DNA of 64,000 nt from Cladocopium goreaui. Its lineage: Eukaryota > Sar > Dinophyceae > Suessiales > Symbiodiniaceae. Shown here piece after piece: positions 1-11,249 of the stretch. The DNA lies in the NCBI GenBank assembly GCA_947184155.2, contig CAMXCT020001866.1, forward strand, positions 62,001 through 126,000, in the 5' to 3' direction. The notes under the pieces are model-generated. The model saw only the letters and a list, made by a program, of their open reading frames with translations, did no database searches and was not told where the DNA came from. A program made the translations under genes and the position numbers. How positions within the stretch are numbered: the first letter of the stretch is position 1; every line of letters starts with the position of its first letter.

Positions 1-130
1 ATGACCAGTGTATCGTATTGTTCAGACGCCGGGGCAGCGCATTTGATCCCATTGAAACAACAGTTGGATTTAAATTGACAGTGCATCGAAGCATCGTATT
101 ATTCAGAGTGGTGTGGCGCATTTGATTTCA
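1..130. repeat. imperfect direct repeat at window start
   Basis: Two related segments, about 6-54 and 79-130, share the pattern cAGTG..ATCGTATT.TTCAGA..G..G..GCGCATTTGAT. They look like two diverged units of a tandem repeat about 75-80 bases apart. The array may continue outside the window. No coding signal is visible here. Confidence 0.4.
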
Positions 131-2591
131 TAATGATAAATAATAAAAAGTAGTACTGTTCAAGAAACAGTTTATCCTAGACATGGTTGATCCGGTTTCG
201 TTGAATCTATTGACTCCGAACATTATGCGTTGAGGCTGCGAACTTCCAGTGTTTCAGGTCTGACCCTGTTGGCTCCACCACAGCGGATCAATTTTGTCAT
301 GGTACAACGTTCGGGTTGGGGAGAACATGTTGAAAAGCAAAGATAAGAAGTGATAGTGAAGCTTAGCCGACAAACTATGGAACGACCTGTGGGTTTGCAA
401 GCACAGTTTGGGGATACAACCAGCAATCGTTCACTGCGCTACCGGTGGGGCGGGAAACATATGTAATTAATGGTCGTTAGCAGGTAATTGGGTTCTTACG
501 AGGAAGTCTGAATCCGGCCAAGATGATGAACACACATTGATCCCACTTGTCCCATGTTGTGAATTAAAGTGCCGCATAAATACCGTCGACATGTGATGTT
601 CAGTAACGTCGCTGGTTTCCCCGGCTTGAAATGGACTGTCCCAGTACAAATTCGATGGTTGTGGGGGATGTCTTCCAAATTTTGAACATATATACGTAGT
701 ATTACGTAGTATTACGTAGTCTTATAATATAATATATACATTACATTATAATACATTATATATAATATTATATAATACCAAAGTTCTATCATGTGGGTAA
801 GTGCCCCAGAATCCTGACGGGGTTCAATGGACTTTTCATTTCCTCCATTATGGCCGTTGCTCACATCACTGAAGGTACACTGTTGGAGCTATGGTTTTTT
901 GACGTGATCGCATCATCCACAGTCAATGAGGTCGCGCTGGACGAGCCAACGTTGCTTGAAGGTTGATACAAAAAATGTGAAAAGACAAATTACGTAGCTG
1001 GGTAAACCTTGGTCAATTGGAGGTTAGTGTTTGATTTTGGGCCACATGCATATATTCAAGTATGGGAGATTATATATGGAGGATAATGATAATATGTTTA
1101 AGGTTTGAACATTTTCTGTTTATGGTACTGTTGGAAGGATTCATTTTCTACAGGTGCATTCCAGCATTTGCAACAAGGACTTCCTCCAGCAATGATGGCT
1201 GTCTCGCTGTTTTCCTGACGATCCCTTGTTCAAGATTGTTCAAGTGTACTAGAATATACGGTATGATGATCCACACGTTCGCTTCTTTTTGGCTGAAATC
1301 TGGTCCATTTGGGCCGATGATGTGAAAGGGGAGGACGTTAGTATTTTTACTCAAAAACCAAAAGTGATGAGTCCGGAAAGACTTGGGAATTCGTATTTTC
1401 GCTACAATCGAAGCCAAAATCATGGGTTCATAGATTTGTCATGTGCCAAGCAGTACCAGATCCAGACTGAAAACAGAATGATTTCACACCACATTCTTCT
1501 ATTTTTTACGCCAATGTATCATTCCTCCTGTTTAATTGTTTACTTAGTTTCCTTCTCCCATTTTGTCACTGTCCGTTCGTGGGTGCGATCAGCCACGAAA
1601 CCTCAGGTTGATCACAAACGTTTGGCTGGCAGCGCATGCATCCCTAGCCCTTGGGCTATTTATTTGGATGCGTTGTGTCAAGACACAGGCGGGAACATGG
1701 ACATTCCCCAGTCATCCCAGTCACGATTTTGCCTTGGTTGGAGGAGAATGCGTCGTTCTTAGTTTGATATGTTCTTTCTTGTGCTGCTTCTGACTGACTC
1801 TGCTGATTATTAAGGATATATATACTGATGATTTAGTGTTCAGCCAGACACTTCAAGATATGTTTTTGTTGTGGCGCTTTGCTAGATTTGACACATACGA
1901 AACGCCACATATTATATAATGGCTATAGTTTCGGATCAGCAAAACGCCAAGCGGAGGTGGTTATGATTATTGCATGGTATTGCTATTGTTATTGTCATCA
2001 GGATGCTCTTGGAAGCTGCATGCGCATTCACTTCCGTGTCCATGTGTTTATAGTTTCAGAATGGATCACTCACTGCTGTGTGATGATTTAAAAACCATCA
2101 AAGGCTGTTACTGTTGCAGCCCAATCTATCGAATAGCAATGTTCTCGGTGCGCAAGGGAAAGCTGCTTCAGATTTGAGGGTAGGAATAAGAGTCCATCAG
2201 TGAGAATGACATAGATGTGCTGGAGCCTGATATCGTGCCATGCGGTTTACAACGCTTTGGGTCAGGTTTAAAGACAGAAAGAAAGGCCACTGTGGAAAGC
2301 ATTGCGGCATTGCCCTCATAGGAATTGCATGAAAACAATACGCACACATTTGGATAGGTGTCGGTGTGCGATGGTGATTTGAATACGGCGCAAGTTCCGC
2401 CGTGTGCCATGCGGTGGCGTAAGATTGTTGCGGCGTAAGTTACCCCGTACTCGTGCAACGCAATTGCCCCTAGATCAAGCCCAAAAAAATGGATGTCCTT
2501 CCACCCAAATATTGACAGTATGAAATAGCAGAACAGGATACCCCAAAACCCAATCTTTGATCATAATTCTCCCCGTCAAAATACTACGCAG
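131..2591. other. stretch with no confident gene; one weak exon candidate
   Basis: Mostly AT-rich, with a TACGTAGTAT/TATAATA microsatellite at about 690-780. The only candidate exon is 923-961 (acceptor ATCCACAG, then frame NEVALDEPTLLE, donor GTTGAT). It could extend upstream in frame to an ATG at 850 (MAVAHITEG...). A weaker candidate after TTCTACAG at about 1153 reads AFQHLQQGLPPAMM. Neither is firm. Confidence 0.3.
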
Positions 2592-2708
2592 GCAACACTA
2601 CGGCTCTTTGCTGCTGCCTACATGTCCGTCAGCTGGGGAAGCAGTTTCTACGGCTGCAGAGCAGTGGACATGGCGCTGGGGCACAAGCAGCTTGACGTTT
2701 ATACTAGG
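2592..2708 (+). CDS. internal exon, unknown gene (39 codons)
   Basis: Acceptor TACTACGCAG, donor AGG|GTACCT, phase 0 to 0. The frame starts ATLRLFAAAYMSVSWG and ends ALGHKQLDVYTR, with mostly G or C third positions in its second half. No family is recognised. The hydrophobic start followed by small residues could be part of a membrane or buried helix, but one exon cannot decide this. Confidence 0.6.
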
Positions 2709-3837
2709 GTACCTGTGGCAGTGTCGGCAGTGCGTATAAGCAACATGGTGATATATAAGCGTCACACGCACCCACGCATCCGTAGACACACCGTTTACAC
2801 CCTTGAAATCTAAAGTGAATGGACAATCTCAAGCAGGAAGATGACTTTTCCAAATGCAGGGTTCACTTGCTTGGAAAATCTCGTACTTCTCTCCGACGGG
2901 ATTCAACGAATCCCAACTTCAGGAAGTTTACGCTGCTGAAACCCAACTTGGACAACTTGATAATGGGGAATTTCAGCATACCCTTTGAACTTGAAGATTG
3001 TTCATTCGACATGATGCATCCAACACCTTTCTTTGAGGGAGCTTAGCCTTGTCAGCCCAGCTTGAGGCAATTTGAAGAAGGACGACAACTGGATATAGCC
3101 ATTGGTGCAGCAATTGCCTTTTCAGCTCCTCGGCATTTTGGCAGTTCAGATTGGTGATATTTCAATTGTCAGGAATGTAGATTCCAGGTAGTATAATTCG
3201 TATGGATCAAAATGTAAGCTGTGGTCTCAACCAAATATCCCAAAGCTTAGAATGTGAACTGAACTTCCCAATCTAATTATTGCAGGTTTGGGAGGTTCAT
3301 CTACCAGGGTGACACTATATAGTGTAATTACATAACTTTCAATGAATTTGCTGAAACACTCATATAGTTGCTGACTTTGCGTCTGCCTGGATATATTATA
3401 CTATATTTATATGTGGTAAACCGATTAGTAGATTAGTAAATCATACCCGACCTACCCAATCTGAAAGCCCATAGAACCATACCCCCCAGAAAGAGTTGTG
3501 TATTGGGTCTACCAAATTTCGCATGTTCATATCTCGATGTCTAGCGCTTTCAATATTCAAGTTGATTAAGACCCATATACACCAGGAGTAGCCATCAAGC
3601 ACCGTGGGGTTGTTTACGATGGTTTACAGACCCCAAAACCCAATATCGCCACAGTTTGTGCAGCTTTTCCCGCTGCTGGTGGTCTTTGCCGTGGGACGAA
3701 AATGGCTCTTCAAGCAGAACCTTGGCGATAGTGGCGATGGGTCAAGGCATTGTGCATGTACCAAGAAAGTGCGAGATTTATTGAATCTAATATATACTTA
3801 ACATTAGTTAACCACAATAGGCGAAAACACTACAACA
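2709..3837. other. non-coding stretch before composite repeat A
   Basis: AT-rich DNA. An open frame at 2819-3046 (MDNLKQEDDFSKC...) has low third-position GC and no splice sites around it, so I read it as chance. Nothing else is recognised. Confidence 0.4.
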
Positions 3838-3889
3838 AAAATTACTTTACTTCGTGTGATCCCCACCATGACATTTATACATTTTCTTA

Positions 3890-4450
3890 CTGGCAAATCT
3901 TCTGGCATTCTATCTGACATATCTTCTGACATTCTATTTAGCATTCTATCTGGCATATCTTCTGGCATATGATCTGGCATATCTTCTGGCATATCTTCTG
4001 GCATTCTATCTGGCAAATCTTCTGGCATTCTATCTGGCATATCTTCTGGCACTCTATCTGACATATCTTCTGGCATTCTATCTTGCATATCTTCTGGCAT
4101 ATATTCTGACATATCTTCTGGCATTCTATCTGACATATCTTCTGGCATATATTCTGACATATCTTCTGGCATATCTTTTGGCATATCTTCTGGCATATCT
4201 TCTGACATATCTATCTGGCATATCTTCTGGCATATTTTCTGGCATTCTATCTGGCAAATCTTCTGGCATTCTATCTGGCATTCTATCTGGCATATCTTCT
4301 GGCATATTATCTGGCATTCTATCTGGCATATCTTCTGGCATATTTTCTGACATATCTTCTGGCATTCTATCTGGCATTCTATTTGGCATTCTATCTGGCA
4401 TATCTTCTGGCATATCTTCTGACATTCTTTCTGACATTCTTTCTAACTTT
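3890..4450. repeat. 12-base tandem array
   Basis: About 45 units of two alternating 12-mers, GGCATATCTTCT and GGCATTCTATCT, with scattered substitutions. Plus-strand frames read (SGIL)(SGIS)n and minus-strand frames read MPED/MPDR repeats. It is the first module of composite repeat A. Confidence 0.9.
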
Positions 4451-4483
4451 CTTCTGCACATTCTTTGTCCCATATCTTCCTAC

Positions 4484-4765
4484 ATGAGGTCCGGCAGGGA
4501 ACACTTGGCGTGGATACTCGCGGTTGAGGTCCGGCAGGGAACACTGGGCGTGGATGGTCGTGGTTGGTCGTGGTTGAGGTCCGGCAGGGAACACTGGGCG
4601 AGGATGGTCGTGGTTGAGGTCCGGCAGGGAACATTGGGCGTGGATGGTCGTGGTTGAGGTCCGGCAGGGAACACTGGGCGTGGATGGTCGTGGTTGAGGT
4701 CCGGCAGGGCACACTGACGTGGATGGTCGTGGTTGAGGTCCGGCAGGGCACACTGACATGGATCG
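4484..4765. repeat. direct repeat of GTTGAGGTCCGGCAGGG-type units
   Basis: About seven units of GAGGTCCGGCAGGGAACACT followed by GGGCGTGGATGGTCGTGGTT. Some units are shortened, and the last two carry CACACTGACGTGG instead. Minus-strand frames read CPAGPQPRPST-like repeats. It is the second module of composite repeat A. Confidence 0.85.
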
Positions 4766-5430
4766 CAGTGGAGCAGGAGGAGGACGAGGAGGAGGAGGAG
4801 GAGGGAGACGAGGGAGGAGGAGGAAGGAGGAGGACGAGGAGGAGGAGGAGGAGGACGAGGAGGAAGCAACTGACATAAAATCTAACAACCCTCACCTGGC
4901 AGGTGGGGAACAAACTCCGAATACAGAGCCAAAGTTGGATAGTGTCATAGTATGTTTAATGTGTGTGGTTGGTCGGCCCTTAGATCATGACTCATACAGT
5001 ATGTATTTGATTCTGTGATTTACACGGCAGGTCAAACTGTTCGACTTTACGAGCAGTGAACCCAACGGCTTTGGGTATCTCCCAATGTTTGGCCATCGCC
5101 ATCTTAATCTTTTGGTCAGTGAATTTATGTATTCACAGCAAGTTAGCGGCTTAAGAAAGTGGACGTTTTGGGAGCATCAGCCGAAGCAACTGCACAGCAG
5201 AAATCTTGGGTGGCCCAAGCAATCACCAATGGATGTTTATAAACGTATTCTTGTTTGAAATCCCCGTGCTCATTATCAGAGTTTCCCCTCTCCCTCAATT
5301 CCATCATCCACGTCAATTAGTTTGGTTAAAACTGCCAGTGTGCATCGGGATGTCATTTGAGGGACCTCAGTTGTTTCTCTTATCCCATGCGAGGTTAGCT
5401 ACCTGGCTGGACCATTACCGTAGCCTACAG

Positions 5431-5475
5431 CTTCAAGATGGCGCCTTTATGGCGATGCTGTTGGATTCCTATGTG
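5431..5475 (+). CDS. short internal exon candidate, unknown gene
   Basis: Acceptor TAGCCTACAG, donor GTG|GTAGAAG, phase 0 to 0, frame LQDGAFMAMLLDSYV. The surrounding open frame (5206-5637) continues on both sides with a less coding-like composition, so the true exon may be longer or absent. Confidence 0.4.
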
Positions 5476-5631
5476 GTAGAAGTGGGCCAGCCTTGGTGGT
5501 TGCACCTTGACATACCATGTACATCAAAGGAAGCCATGGAACAAATGCACGGACACTGGGGGTTGCAGTATTCCAAGAATGGGCTCAAGAGGGGACACCT
5601 CACCCTCATATTATATGATAGTATAATATGT

Positions 5632-5700
5632 ATATAATATATATATATACATATACAATTATATATATATACAATGATATATATATATATATGTGAAAAT
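5632..5700. repeat. TA-rich microsatellite
   Basis: Irregular TATA runs. Similar TA tracts recur at about 6180-6270, 7230-7440, 19150-19200, 21055-21265, 24155-24210, 30300-30430, 51170-51245 and 55245-55345. Confidence 0.8.
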
Positions 5701-5994
5701 CATATGTGTGATGTTTTAAAGAAATGATGTGTTGTTGTAAATGATCCCTGGAACCAATTGTTTGGAGATGTATAGATCTGAGATGATCTGAGTTTGAACG
5801 TGGTTGAATGAACTCTACTTGCTGAATGTGGACTACTGCATGTACACAGAAAAGACAGTTGGGCACGGCAAGTTGAGTCCACTCAAAAACATCAGCTACT
5901 TCTTGGTATTTCTTGGTTACAAGTTACATCCTCATACATACTAAATGGATTCTAAATGGATCTAGATGGGACATGCTGCGCTTCAAGGACCAAG

Positions 5995-6071
5995 GACGAG
6001 TTGGCCCTGGCCACCTCCTTCTCCCTGTCCAGCTCCTTCCCTGCGCAGCTGCACTCGGACTTTGTCTTGGG
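5995..6071 (+). CDS. internal exon, unknown gene (Ser/Leu-rich)
   Basis: Acceptor AAGGACCAAG|G, donor GG|GTACGT, exit phase 2. The frame starts DELALATSFSLSSS and ends HSDFVLG, and almost all third positions are G or C, unlike the flanks. The GC jump against the AT-rich surroundings is the main evidence. Product unknown. Confidence 0.55.
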
Positions 6072-7491
6072 GTACGTCAAAGAGGTCTCAGCATCTTGGC
6101 AAAGTGCTGATGGAAGTTGATTTATGGTAGTAAATTACCTTTGTGGTAAGCCATTGTTAAGTGTACTGTACAATACTGTACATATGTATATTAATCTCGA
6201 GTATAAATACAGTGTATATATATATATACACATACATATATATATATACATACACATATATGTATAATATGTCAATACGTAGTACACAATCAGTGGTGGT
6301 TGATGCTTCGGCCAGGGGTTGTGATTTGATGGTGAAAGTACGGAGGAAATCTGGCAATGATTGGTGACGGGAAGGTGAACAGGTTTGTTGTGACAGATGC
6401 GTGAATCTCATATAATCTCATATCCAGCTAAACAGAAAAGAGCGTTGCTGCAGGGTATCCAAAATAGTCCGAGATTAGCAAATTACCAAAGCAGCTCCAG
6501 ATTGGCACCCTGCGCATGCCTTGGTGGCCGCCTGCACCGAACCTTTGCTTGTTGGTTTGTCAATTTTGATGAAGGTACCCCTTGCTTCCAGGTTAACTCT
6601 TCGAGATATTATTGTGTGCATTTCTACCAGATTGTGTTGGCTGCGGGTACCACTTTCGCTTCGTACAGTTTCATGATCTGCCTCCTTGTTCTCGGTGTTT
6701 AGATTTTCAGGTAAATCTCTTATGAACTCGTGCTACTTACTCCAACCTGGCATTGATGGGATATGGAAAACAAAATGGCCTCCCAAACTTCGACCAGGAA
6801 GTGGCTGCAGGACGATACCACAACATCATTGGGATGTTGAAAGTCGATACCAATTCAACTACATTGGTGTTTTAAATATCTGAAAGTAAATATTATAGTC
6901 AATTGTAGTGCAACATATTCGTGTCCAATTGATTGTCCTGCCTGTTCCACATCCTAAGTCCATTTACATCGTACTGCCGGTACCAGGTGTAGCTTGGTAC
7001 CAGGCTCTTGGAATAGACCATTGGATTCTGCATGACTTCATTTGGCCTCCCAGTCAGTGATGTACTTGCTTGAGCAAAATAGAAGGGTCGGTTATGTTCA
7101 GTTATGTAAGTGTATACCATTCCAATTATTCGCTGCCATTTGATAAAGAGTGATTTTCTTGGGGATTGGCTATTTGATATCTAACATCATTACGTACATT
7201 TAATTAATCCATATTAATCCACTCAATCCATCATTGATATTATTCTTATATAAATTATATATGCGTATAGTTTTTGGATCATTGTGGATAATAATGGCTT
7301 GTACAGTTTATATATGATAGATGATTTATGTATATCATATATTAGTATTAAAAATAACAATAATAATACCAATAACAATAATAATTAATAATATAATATT
7401 TATTATAGTGTATATATATATTATATATAGATATATGCAGTATATACAGACACCAGTTTGTGCTATACTGTCCCCATGGCTCCCATCCCAG

Positions 7492-7624
7492 GACGACGGC
7501 CGGAGCTTCATGGTGCAGCTGGGCCCCGAGACCAACGCGCACGCCGCGCACGCCGCGCACGCCGAGTCGGCGCTGGGCTGGCGGATCGAGCGGCAGCAGC
7601 AGGCCTTGCCGTGGCCCGAGTGCC
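7492..7624 (+). CDS. GC-rich exon with Ala-His repeat, unknown gene
   Basis: Acceptor ATCCCAG|G, then DDGRSFMVQLGPETN, a threefold HAA/HAE stretch, and GWRIERQQQALPWPEC. The frame meets TAG at 7630-7632, so either a donor (GTGGCT at 7625) is used or this is a last exon. Third positions are nearly all G or C. The repeated GCACGCC units may be a small in-frame expansion. No family recognised. Confidence 0.6.
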
Positions 7625-7794
7625 GTGGCTAGGGAGATGGGCTACCGCAAGGTCGGGCTTAATAAACAGGGCAAATCATCATCAAGTTCTGTACAAATTA
7701 GAGCGGGCCCAGCCGAGGAACGAGGTAGGGTTTGTAGATTTAACGAGCCCAGCGACGAGGTAGCATTCTTGAATTTAAGGACAAGTGGTTTTTT

Positions 7795-8150
7795 CTGAGT
7801 TGGGAGTAGCACCGTTTGGGGCTTTTTCTTGTCCAAAACTTAGATTTTGGAACTACTTCTTTTTCAGAGTGCTCGGAACACAAAAAAGCTTTTCGATTCA
7901 AAGTTGCTTTGCTCTGAGTTGGAAGTAGTACCGTTTTGGGCTTTTCTTGTTCAAAACTTAGATTTTGGAACTACTTTTTTTTCAGATTGCTTGGAACACA
8001 AAAAAGCTTTTCGGTTCACAGCTGCTTTGCTCTGAGTTGGAGGTAGCACCGCTTCGGGCTTTTTCTTGTCCAAAACTTAGATTTTGGAACTACTTTTTTT
8101 CAGATTGCTTGGAAAACAAACAAGCTTTTTCGACTCCAAGTTTCTTTGAG
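7795..8150. repeat. three tandem ~118-base repeats
   Basis: CTGAGTTGG.AGTAG.ACCG begins at about 7795, 7914 and 8032, giving periods of 119 and 118 bases. Each unit then has AACTTAGATTTTGGAACTAC and an AACACAAAAAAGCTTTTCG-like end. Copies differ by a few substitutions. No coding signal runs through all three. Confidence 0.85.
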
Positions 8151-8391
8151 GTGACTACGAAAGATCATGGCACTTATGAGGTGACTATGAAAGATCATGA
8201 AAGATCATTACAATAAGGATATTCATGGGGGAGTTGGCCATTTATGACCTGGGGGGTAGGAAACATCAATTAGAGGACCAGTAGGATCAGTAGGCAATGT
8301 AACCACTGTTTACCCATTCTGAAATGAATTACAATCCAACATCAAAGACTCAGTTATAGTAAGATTGTTTCCCCGAGTTTCAAGTTCCGAG

Positions 8392-8547
8392 GCTTTTGAA
8401 GCTGGGTCGTAAGAACCTCCTTTGCTGCGATTGGACGGCGCAAGCCGCTGAGCTCTGGCGCCCGAATGGCCCCGCCGGGGTTCAGCTGTCCAGACCTGTG
8501 ATGCGCGGGGAAACTATCGATTATTTTGTGCCTTGGGGCAAAAATGG
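8392..8547 (+). CDS. internal exon, unknown gene
   Basis: Acceptor AAGTTCCGAG|G, donor GG|GTGGGT. The frame reads LLKLGRKNLLCCDWTAQ, then a WRPNGPAGVQLSRP segment, then ETIDYFVPWGKN. Composition is GC-rich in the middle. Product unknown. Confidence 0.5.
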
Positions 8548-9040
8548 GTGGGTTTTTTGGTGCATTTTTCTGGTTGATTTATTTGAGATTTCGGAGAATT
8601 GAAGATTGTTGACCATATTTAGGGTAGATAGTGCAGGCTGATTGGCAAGTCTCGAGTAGAAGTCTGTAGTGATAGGTGTGCCTGTGGTTGTTCATTTAGA
8701 TTGCCAGGGAACACGCTCTGGAAATGTAGGGATTAAACTTTGGTTGCGCCTATTTGGACCTTCCACTTGTCAAAATGATGGCAGGGACGTGTTTTACACA
8801 AAAGGGTGTGGACGGTGTGGACATCACAAACCGAAGTTCCACGTTCCAGGTATGATAAGTACAGGTCAAATGCCACAAAGAGCAATGGGCATGTCACGAA
8901 CATGATACGACCTCTATCATGTGTATGCAGGATGCAGAATGGAATGAACATGAACATTTAGAATCATTTAGATTCATTTAGAATATTTGCAAAGGTTGAA
9001 CAGGGTTTATAGATGTTTATAGGGTGTCAGCATGTTTCAG

Positions 9041-9123
9041 CCAGTTTCTACGCCCAGCTCCGTGCCAAGGTATCACACTCTTGGTCCGACAGTCCGGAGC
9101 AGAAGTGGCGCGCCCTGCAGTTG
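9041..9123 (+). CDS. internal exon, unknown gene
   Basis: Acceptor CATGTTTCAG, entry after two bases, frame SFYAQLRAKVSHSW then PEQKWRALQL. Third positions are nearly all G or C. The donor is probably GTGGCT at 9124, though GTATCA at 9069 would also work. The charged, amphipathic sequence looks helical. Confidence 0.6.
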
Positions 9124-10199
9124 GTGGCTGAACCTTGGACCGTTGGGTTTGGCGGCAGATTGGGATGTCAGATTTTTGTGGGGTGCCAAAAACACCTTTC
9201 AAAAGATGGTGATGATCAAAGCAGGGATGATGGGGGCAGTGCATGAGTGGGTACAGGATATTGTACACACCGTCAGACATGGACAACAAACTCATAGTCA
9301 CACGATGGCGCATTTGCGCCAATTTGTGGGCACCAATATTATTATATTGTGGTCCGATCTGCAGAATCAACATGAATCAACCACATTGTCTACATTTTTT
9401 GGCCCCCTCTCTTCAGGGTTGAAAGGTGAGTCTCATTGGAAGGTTTTAATTGTTGCAGTCATGCTTAGAGATGCCTAGGCAAGCTGATGTTTTGATTTAC
9501 CCCGAACCTATCATACATATAAACATGGGTCAGGTTGGTACATACAGGCAATCGACAAAGTCGTTCCTTTTTTAAGAAATCTCTAGATTTAGTTGCGTCG
9601 AAGCTTTCCCTGGAAGTCGTGCCTTTTTGGAAAACGCAAGCAAACTCTGGTGATCACAGCGCAACCATGTTTTTAGGTGTTTTTCTTTTTTTCCTTGCGT
9701 TTAGCTTGGGTTTAGGTATCTAGTTATGCTTTGGGTATATGTAGTTTTTGTTGCGTTCAGTTGGGGGGAAACTTTTTTTGTTGCAGCTGCTTTCTTATCA
9801 GTGACTTCTGTACGTTCAACTGTATTTAGCAACTACTGTTAAACTGCTGCTCAATTGTTGGCTGTTGCTCAGTTGCTGCCGCTGGCTACTGCCAAACTGC
9901 TGCTGGATTGCTTCTGAACTACTACCACTAGGCTTACGTCATTCCAAGTGACCTGAAGTCGTATCACACCTGCGTGCGCGCAGTGTATCGTTTAGATTTT
10001 GATAGTTCTTTTCTTTATTTGACTGGCTGTTATTGATTTGAATACTGTTTCATCGCTGTGGGCAGTGTATTGTTGACATGATTCTACTTAACCCTGTACG
10101 GTATTGATTGCAATCTTTATGGTGGTGCCATTGTCAATAGTTCGGTGAGAGGCGTGCCCATTGAAACTTATCATATTTAGGTTCTGTATGGTTCCGTCC
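9124..10199. other. stretch with no confident gene
   Basis: Contains overlapping open frames on both strands at 9017-9478 that are weakly supported, and T-rich intron-like DNA. No splice-bounded, GC3-rich island was found. Confidence 0.35.
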
Positions 10200-10885
10200 C
10201 CTGCTGAATCTGTGCCTGCTGGAATCTGCCTGCTTGTGCTCGGTTCTGCCCGCTTGCGCTGGGTTCTGCGTGCTGCTGCTGGGTTCTGCCTGCTGTTGCT
10301 GTGTTCTGCCTGCTGATGCCTGCTGCTGCCTGCTGCTGCTGGGTTCTGGGTTCTGCACTCTTGTGCTGGTTTTGCCAGCTTGTGGCGGGTCCTGCCTGCT
10401 TGTGCTTGATTCTGCCTTGTGCTTCTGGGGCCTGCCTGCTGCTCCTAGGTTCTGCCTGCTGCTCCTAGGTTTTGCCTGCTGCTCCTAGGTTTTGCCTGCT
10501 GCTCCTAGGTTCTGCCTGCTGCTCCTAGGTTCTGCCTGCTGCTTTCTGCCTTGTGCTGCTGGGTTCTGCCTTGTGCTGCTGGGTTCTGCCTTGTCCTGCT
10601 GGGTTCTGCCTTGTGCTGCTGGGTTCTGCCTTGTGCTGCTGGGTTCTGCCTTGTGCTTCTGGGTTCTGCCTTGTGCTGCTGGGTTCTGCCTTGTGCTGCT
10701 GGGTTCTGCCTTGTGCTGCTGGGTTCTGCCTTGTGCTGCTGGGTTCTGCCTTGTGCTGCTGGGTTCTGCCTTGTGCTGCTGGGTTCTGCCTTGTGCTTCT
10801 GGGTTCTGCCTTGTGCTGCTGGGTTCTGCCTTGTGCTTCTGGGTTCTGCCTGCTGCTGCTGGGTTCTGCCTGCTTGTGCTGCGTC
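10200..10885. repeat. 20-base satellite (TTCTGCC-TGCTGCT type)
   Basis: A degenerate lead-in (about 10200-10430) is followed by five units of TGCCTGCTGCTCCTAGGTTC (about 10430-10540). About 16 units of GGGTTCTGCCTTGTGCTGCT follow (about 10557-10870). Since 20 is not a multiple of 3, the array reads through all frames in turn. The Cys/Leu-rich plus-strand frames and Gln-rich minus-strand frames are by-products, not genes. Confidence 0.9.
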
Positions 10886-11249
10886 AATGCGCGATGCCCC
10901 AATGTGCGCAATATTTTGCCTGTAGGCTTCCCCTTCATGTGATTCAACCTTCCGATTTTACTTTCCGGGAGTTTGCTGCTGCCAGGGCTCGGATCTCGTT
11001 TGCATCTCGTTTTGATCTCGTTTTTGATCTCGTTTTTCCAGGCTTAGATTTCCTGGTCCTTTCCCCTTCCCTGCCCTTCTTTGGTTGCTCTTTGGTATCT
11101 TTGGTTGGTGCTCTTGCCTTCCTCTTGCTCTCTTCTTTGGGCAGGTGCTGCTGGTGGATGTTTGCTGCAGTTGGTCTCTCTCTTTGCTTGGTCGTTGTTT
11201 CTTGTCTCTGCCTGTCCAGTGCTGCTGGGTGGGAGAGGGGTGAAAAAAA

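Larger units (their letters stand above)
3838..4910. repeat. composite repeat A (three tandem modules, shared ends)
   Basis: The left end (TTACTTTACTTCG.GTGATCCCC then ACCATGACATTTA) and the right end (AAAATCTAACAACCCTCACC then TGGCAGGTGGGGA) recur at composite repeat B. Inside, in order: an array of 12-base units GGCATATCTTCT / GGCATTCTATCT at about 3890-4450; a roughly 35-45 base repeat containing GTTGAGGTCCGGCAGGG at about 4484-4765; and a GGA-rich purine tract at about 4767-4866. The right end is the palindrome CACCTG-G-CAGGTG. Because the units are multiples of three, frames stay open. On the minus strand they read as MPEDMPDR-like repeats, split between frames in this copy. Confidence 0.9.

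Noticed and set aside
1062-2458. Several 60-157 codon frames on both strands
   Set aside because: Low third-position GC, no matching splice pairs and mutual overlap. Treated as chance openness.
3890-4765. CRISPR-like regular repeats
   Set aside because: Units abut without unique spacers, and the sequence is eukaryotic in style.
3804-4913. Overlapping MPEDMPDR, Pro-rich and Ser-rich frames as separate proteins
   Set aside because: All are by-products of the composite repeat. In this copy they are split between frames.
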